In this document: one piece after another, positions 57,929-64,000 of the stretch
How the letters are laid out: every line of letters begins with the position of its first letter
Numbering within the stretch: the stretch's first letter is position 1
DNA from: Coriaria nepalensis
Lineage: Eukaryota; Streptophyta; Magnoliopsida; Cucurbitales; Coriariaceae
Assembly (NCBI GenBank): GCA_027186245.1
Contig: CP114485.1
Span: forward strand, 4,650,001-4,714,000
Direction: 5' to 3'
Length of the DNA: 64,000 nt
Translations under genes and position numbers: made by a program
The notes under the pieces: generated by a model
What the model was told of the DNA's origin: nothing
The model's database searches: none
Seen by the model: the letters and a program-made list of their open reading frames with translations, nothing else

Positions 57929-59217
57929 GAAATTGTGGATCATTTCGGTCAAATTGTCATAGGCAAACTGGTTATCCGGACACTCGAATTGGCCGTAGTT
58001 ACTATTCGGGTCTGTCTGCATGTCGTCGTCCATTTGCTGTATCCCCGCAGGCTCCATGAATTGAATCTGATCATGATCATCAGGCTCACTACTCGTTCCC
58101 ATGTTTGCTTTCATCAGCATCTCATGTAGTCCCAGCAATATGTCTCTTTCTTTTTTCAATTCCTCATTTTCAGCTGCAAAACAAATTAAATTATGTCTTT
58201 CATAATTCTGTCACTCATTTGTAATAAGAAAAGAGAGAGAGAACCAGTGGGCTTTTAATATTACTCCCTAAGGGTTCGATCACTAATAAATAAATAAATA
58301 AATAAATAGAGGGAAGAGAGAGAGAGAGAGAGAAAAGTAAAAAAGGAACCTTCTTTGGAGACAAGATCATGGGAAGAAACACCAATTTTTTGTCTAATTG
58401 ATTGGTTCTCAGATCTCAAAAACCAGTTTTGGTGACCAGTGTATTTCACCCTAGGAATTGCAACAGCTATTTTTGCCTGAAAAGTTGAGTTGTAATTAAG
58501 AAAAATGGATCATATATGTAACTTTTGATTAGAGAGGGATCATATATTAATTTTGAATTAGTACTACCTGAAGCGTTTTCATTTCGGATTCGAGTTGAGC
58601 AATGTACTGAATCTGTCTGTGTCGATATTTCTGGGAGTACTGCTTGCTTAGCATAATTCTAAGAGAAGAAGAAATTGATTAGTAGATACATTTAATAAAG
58701 AATATATTAGGAAATATATCTAACAGAAATCCTACAAAGAATGTCACATATTTAACGTACTATAATGCATGACATAAATTATGAGAAATTAATTTGATTA
58801 TTCGGGTCAGATTCGCTCGAGACATATTGGATCAGTAACGGCTGTTTGTCGGAACAATCATCTTAAATTTTTTTAATGGAAAAGTAAGAATTAATTTGTA
58901 AACCTTCTTTGCCTTCTTGGATCCTGATCAAGATCATCCATCATGTCTTGCGGTTGATCTTGAGCAAACAGATCAGGCTGATCACTTGCAAGCCTACTAG
59001 CCATTATGCTAGGAGTAGTACTACTCATGCTACTACTCCCTATGACTGAACCCGCCTGTGTCATACCATTAGACACCATCTGAGCTGGTGGCCTCGGAGC
59101 TCCTCCATGAGTAAATCCTGAGTTCTGCCAGTCAGAACCGACATTGCTCTGCCAGATTAGGCCGAGTGGTGATAGTCCAGCTCTAGTTTGTGCACCCATC
59201 CTCATGTTCTGATCCAT
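57902..59217 (-). CDS. Divergent bZIP protein of the bZIP34/61 type
   Basis: Four exons: 59217-58904, 58658-58568, 58476-58350 and 58173-57902, GT-AG and in frame, about 267 residues. The first exon may be longer or preceded by another, since a possible acceptor (ttggtag) sits at 59230. The start used here is the first in-frame ATG after it. The block DPRRQRRIMLSKQYSQKYRHRQIQYIAQLE aligns with the bZIP34/61 basic region. The downstream segment (IPRVKYTGHQNWFLRSENQSIRQKI) matches that group's extended zipper. The near-invariant basic-region Asn is replaced by Ser (residue 109), while the Arg eight residues later (117) remains. Canonical ACGT binding is therefore in doubt. It is probably nuclear, with an acidic C-terminus ending NFNFDSFDFI. 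Confidence 0.82.
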
Positions 59218-61600
59218 TCCTTCAGCACCTACCAAAAGAAAAATGAGTGACTATAAAGAAAGGAAAATCAAATGCAATATAGATCTATAAATGCACTTGG
59301 AATACTGCTCATCATGTATGTATATACTAACTTCAAATAACTAAAGGACGAAGATATGTATGTGCATGGTAAACTTGCTCCTCCATTTTTATGGACTCAA
59401 GTTTCTAGATCGGTCCAAATGAAGAATTTGTCTTCAAATATTACATGATACATTAATTTCATACCATTTTTGGCATGAACTACATCCCATGTAAATACCC
59501 AAATTACCCTCATGGGATTCTTAGTTTGAATGAAGGAGATTGCACAATTCTACTCTTCATGTGAGTCTTGCTGCATGTGGTCAATACTTAACTGAACCAT
59601 TTTCTGTTCAGAGAAGCTTTAGTATTTTTCTTCTTAAGAAAAATTTACCCGATTTGTCGAAAATACGCGAACGTTACGGAATCAATAGATCCAGATATTT
59701 GCACTACCGATCATGTAACGGTCGAATAATCACAATCTTGGTAACAATTTATTTATTGGAAAAGCAATGATCGGGGGGGAGACACGCTGTTGCTAAGTTA
59801 TTAATAGTGTCTTTGCCGCGCAATAATGCGTCGGAAAATATGAAAATTTGAAAACAATGAGTGTAAATGGTATATTACAAGATAATGAGAGTTTAAATTA
59901 GCCTTAACTAATAAACATCTAGTGTCATACACAATTAACACATATAACAAATATGCTTCACCAAAAAAAGAAAAAGCACGTCATAAATGAAGAGGTTCCA
60001 ACTTCTAAGAACTTCATAAATAGAACCATTAGTTGCTCAATTAGTAATTTTAGTAGTTCGTATAGAAGAAAAAGTAATCTAGACTTAAAGTCCCTATATT
60101 TTTTAAATAACTAGATATAAGTTATTTATATTTTTAAAAATTAATCATACTTCCCCTCATAGTTTTAAAAAATTACACATGAGTCCCTCTTTTTTATTTT
60201 TTTTATTTTTCTTATTTTCTAGTTATAAAATGCCAACATATCATCATACCTAATTATTTAAATATTTGTAATTTTTTTTACCCATATTATATATTTTTTA
60301 TTTCCCTCTAATTTTTTTTTTTTTTTTTTTCAAATCAACTCCAACTTTATTTTCATCCCTCCCACAATTGCTGTTGCCGGCAATCTCGCAGCTAGCATGC
60401 CGGAAGAACCAAATCTCAAACTCGAGTTCGAACTTGATTGAATTAGGTCTAGAATCTCCTTGACTTCAAAAAATTCAGTAGAGGGGGGAGAGAGAGAGAG
60501 GTGTTTGGTGCATGCTTATTCAAAAGCCTCGCAGTGTTCATGTACCAAGGAACGAAACCGTCCGGTATAAGTTAAAAGACATAGTCCAACTACTCAACCT
60601 GATAGAAAGAATGTTTAAGTAACAGACATTTTAAAAATACAAACATCTTACGAACACAGTTGCAAAAAGGAGATATTCAGCTACAAACCAACTTGAGAAA
60701 ATAATGAAATGAAAAATCTTACATCTTACTCAACTACAATCTCAAACAGAAGAGAGATATGGAACTCGAGTTCCAGATTTGGTTCGATCAAGTTCGAGCT
60801 CGAGTTCCAGATATGATTCGAATAAGGTCGAGCTCAAGTACTAGATCTGTTCTTCTAACGTGAGGTTGGCAGCGGTAGAGCCGACTGTGGCCTAGGACTC
60901 TATACATTATGGGGTTTGAAATAATTTTGATATATATATATATATATTATTGTTGAAATTTGAAAATATATTTAAAAGTATCTTTTATTATGTTTAGGAG
61001 AAATATAAATTTTTTTTAAAAAAATAAAATAATTATGAAAGCTTATTTCATACATTTATTATAATATCTTCTCCGTTAAAAAAGATATATAATTTATATT
61101 AAAAAAATATATTTTATATCAAAAACACTCTAAATTTTAATTTAATTTAGAATCCCGATCAAACACGAGCTGTCTCTGATAATTATGAGAGGAATAAAGA
61201 TGATGTTGAGGATGATTTATGATGAAATAAATTTAGGAAGAAATAAATATATATATGGGTGAAAAAATAAAAAATATTTAAATGATTAATTAAATTAAAA
61301 ATTATATATAATTAATATGACCTCTCAATATTTTATTATTAAAAAAAGATCCCTACATTTAGTTTTTATTTATTTATAAATTTAATAAAAATATTTATGA
61401 CTATTATTTATATGTGTGTTAATATTTATTCTAAAGAGTCTAATCGACGCGCACGCCATGCACGTACAATTAATGCGCCGGCCAATAATGTCAACTAAGA
61501 TCCATCGGTTCATGGAGGAAATCAAGCCCGGACCCGCATTGATGGAAAAAGGCCTAACAAAAAGCCAGTTCTATTAAAGGACTCGGACAGGGTCGCAAAA
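59218..61600. other. Intergenic: bZIP promoter, AT-rich spacer, FOLK promoter
   Basis: No gene is recognised. A T-rich stretch lies at 60180-60330, imperfect direct repeats of a ctcgagttccaga phrase at 60766-60810, and an (AT)n run at 60933-60948. Confidence 0.6.
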
Positions 61601-63307
61601 ATGGCAACAAACATTCAAGTCCGCTGCTCCTCCTTAGTTACCTGCTCCGGCTATAACTCTCTCTTCTTCCCTAGACGAACACTTCCAATTTCTCTGCTCG
61701 GATCAGCTTTCAACGTTTCAGCTCCACTCTCAGCTAATAGTAGCTTCTTCTCCGTCAGGTTCCTGTCACCTCGTCCACGAAGGTTTCGACGGAGCTGCTC
61801 GTCGTCTTCAGCTGCCAGTATGTTACTGGAAAATCCTGTCGTCTCTGATGCCTGCGCCACCGCCGTGTCTGGTGGAGTCGCCTTCTTTTTCCTTTGGTTA
61901 TGGAAGCAGACAGCTCAGCGCGGAATCTTCGATCAGGTTTGTGGGGTTCTGCTTTTAATTTTCGTGAATCGCGGTTTGATTTGCTTGGAATTTTCTTTAC
62001 TGTTGAAGTCAAACATTAGGAAATTTTTGCATTAGTGAATTGATCTGTTTAAGCACTAAGCATAGTCGATCGGTTAATAGAATGTTGCTTTGTTTCCCCT
62101 TCATCTTACGTATCTTCAGCTGCAAGGTAATTAGGAATCGCCATGAAGTTGTAACATTGTTTGGACTAGAAAAATTAAAGAGCTATCTAATTAGTTGAGA
62201 AGAAATTTGACTTTCTGAGTGGATCATTTTTCGTTTGGACCTTCTTTTCCTCGAATTTCACTAAAACGATGGTTTTTTACTCCTTTCTTTTGGATCCTAA
62301 CTATTTGTATTTTATTTTTTCTTTAGAAATTAAACAGGAAGCTTGTTCATATAAGTATAGGACTAGTTTTCATGCTTTGCTGGCCATTATTCAGGTAAAA
62401 CTTCCTATTAAAGAAGGTTCTCTTATATATATCCTTATATATCATCTGCCTGGTGTGAGTTTCAGCTATCGATCTTTGCAGTTCCGGTTATAGAGGAGCA
62501 CTCTTCGCATCCCTTATTCCAGGTATCAATATTCTCCGGATGCTTCTTCTGGGATCGGGAATAATGAAAGATGAGGCCACAGTGAAGTCAATGAGTAGAT
62601 TTGGAGACTACAGGTACTTACAACTTTAGAATAAATTTGGGAATTTCTTACATAGTGAATCTACAAAAATGACTCGAAATGCGTTTTATGTTTGCCCTTT
62701 TCCTTGCATCAGAGAACTTTTGAAGGGACCATTAAATTATGTTGTAGCAATCACCTTTGCATGTATATTCTATTGGAGAACATCCCCCATTGCAATTGCA
62801 GCAATATGCAACCTATGCGCCGGAGATGGTATATACTTCTAAGTGGGTCTTTCTCTAGTCTGACTATCATGATTTGTCTTCTCTTTCAGATCTTCATGTT
62901 TTAATTTTTTCTGTATCAGGTGTAGCAGACATTATTGGAAGGCGATTTGGTTCTCTGAAGCTTCCATTCAACAAGAACAAGTCTTTTGCTGGTAGTGCAG
63001 CAATGGCAACAGCTGCTTTTCTGTCTTCTGTTGGGTAACCTTTTCTGAATTGTATCACTTTTTTTTACCTTGAATGATACATATCGAATAGCTCAACTTT
63101 GTTTACAGTATATTATATTTTCACAACAGGTATATGCACTACTTTTCCTCTTTTGGGTATATTCAGGAAAGTCAGAGTTTAGTTTTCAGATTCTTAATTG
63201 TTTCTCTTACCTCTGCACTGGTGGAATCTCTTCCCATAAGCACTGAACTTGATGACAATCTCACAGTTCCTTTGACTTCCATATTGGTGGGCACTTTGGT
63301 CTTTTGA
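61601..63307 (+). CDS. FOLK: Farnesol kinase, chloroplastic (phytol-kinase family)
   Basis: Phosphorylates farnesol (CTP-dependent in Arabidopsis) to farnesyl phosphate, allowing its reuse for isoprenoids and protein prenylation, and affecting ABA response. Six exons: 61601-61936, 62327-62394, 62482-62613, 62713-62828, 62920-63034 and 63130-63307, GT-AG and in frame, about 314 residues. The ATG opens a Ser/Arg-rich transit peptide. Conserved membrane segments follow: LNRKLVHISIGLVFMLCWPLF, SSGYRGALFASLIPGINILRM, AICNLCAGDGVADIIGRRFG, LPFNKNKSFAGS and VESLPISTELDDNLTVPLTS. For exon 3 the acceptor at 62481 was chosen because an upstream candidate AG gives an early stop. VTE5-type phytol kinases are close relatives, but the sequence and synteny favour FOLK (Arabidopsis At5g58560). 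Confidence 0.93.
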
Positions 63308-63849
63308 TTTTAGCTATATTTTTTACTCCGTCTTGGCCTGTCCTACAAGAGGTCAAAGGGAAGACAAACGGCAAGGACCTTTCCACTCCATTTCTTGTTA
63401 GAGCAGTATTTCCATCGTAAATTAACAAATGTAAAAGTAATTGTACCCTGAACTGTTGTAGCATTTTGTAACACCCTCTAGAGTCATCCATGCTTATATA
63501 AGATACTGTGTTCGTAGCGATTCAAAATATAATATATTGTGTTATTATTGTCATAAGGTTCACCCCATTGTGCTTTTCATTGGTTATATACATATATATT
63601 ACCACTCTGGGACTAGGGAATCTTTACAACCGTACAAGGGGAAAAATATGGGGCACTCGGAGCCACAGACTAATGCATTAAAAGGTACACACTTACTTTC
63701 AACTCAAAATACCAAGTTGTATTGAGCACAGAAACAATACATAGCTAAGTGATATCTGCTTTTTGCAGGGCCTAAATTATAGATTAGTAGAAAGCTATAA
63801 TAATCTAATAAAACACTTATTGTTACAAGGCTGATGATGCACCTTTGTC
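63308..63849. other. FOLK 3' region and spacer
   Basis: Probable 3' UTR and AT-rich DNA. No gene is seen. Confidence 0.6.
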
Positions 63850-63985
63850 AGGACTTAGCATCTGACTCGACCCTGGATTGACCCAGTTAATTTCTGGCAC
63901 GCTTGAGCAGAGGCCTGATAACCAGAATTGAGACCAAGAGGAGGAAGAAAAACCCGACAAGCACAACCATTGTTATCTTTCCCTG
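63850..63985 (-). CDS. Possible last exon of a gene cut by the right edge
   Basis: On the minus strand a 3' splice-site-like tgctttacag at 63995-63986 is followed by an open stretch. One reading frame codes a hydrophobic segment (MVVLVGFFFLLLVSILVIRP) ending RARN and a stop. Another frame is open longer. The composition is clearly less AT-rich than the spacer. Too little is visible to name the product or choose the frame. Confidence 0.3.
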
Positions 63986-64000
63986 TAAAGCATATCTTCT

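Noticed and set aside
1..64000. CRISPR arrays, bacterial operons, riboswitches, rRNA genes
   Set aside because: Nothing of the kind is seen. The window is plant nuclear DNA.

Overview
The window is nuclear DNA from a dicotyledonous plant. Its genes are split by GT-AG introns, the intergenic DNA is very AT-rich, and the gene families are plant ones: an ALOG/LSH protein, an ETO1-like protein, an MRH1/MDIS1-type receptor kinase, a farnesol kinase and a THRUMIN-like glutaredoxin. Plant mobile elements (a chromovirus and PIF/Harbinger debris) lie between them. The species cannot be named from the sequence. Exon coordinates below were derived by hand from splice signals, reading frame and family knowledge. 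No transcript evidence was available.

Layout, left to right. A mitoferrin-type carrier runs off the left edge (minus). Next come a TAF15b-like RanBP2 zinc-finger/RRM protein (minus), a GILT-family thiol reductase (plus) followed by rearranged copies of pieces of it, and an LSH/ALOG gene (minus). Then follow a Raf-like predicted pseudokinase (plus), the ubiquitin-activating enzyme E1 (plus), a decayed PIF/Harbinger transposon, and a glutaredoxin-domain protein with four C-terminal CxxC motifs (plus). A 3.4 kb chromovirus-type LTR retrotransposon at 32779-36211 has two LTRs with no difference seen on reading. It is followed by an LRR receptor-like pseudokinase (plus), a TRF-like Myb protein (plus), an ETO1-like EOL2 gene (minus), a plastid PPR protein (minus), a possible solo LTR, a UDP-glycosyltransferase fragment, a divergent bZIP gene (minus) and farnesol kinase (plus). 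The last 150 bases probably hold the end of another minus-strand gene.

The genes are ordinary nuclear housekeeping, signalling and hormone genes, and they do not form a pathway. Their order is informative. From memory of Arabidopsis locus numbers, most of them match two short Arabidopsis blocks (about At5g58470-At5g58560 and At2g30100-At2g30160), interleaved here. That is what differential gene loss after an ancient genome duplication would leave.

The least ordinary item is the LTR element. It has one open frame coding Gag, protease, a stub of reverse transcriptase, the integrase C-terminus and a chromodomain, with the reverse transcriptase, RNase H and integrase cores cleanly missing. Its primer site and polypurine tract are visible, it has a 4 bp target duplication, and the LTRs carry heat-shock-element-like arrays upstream of a TATA box. 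It looks like a recently moved, non-autonomous element.
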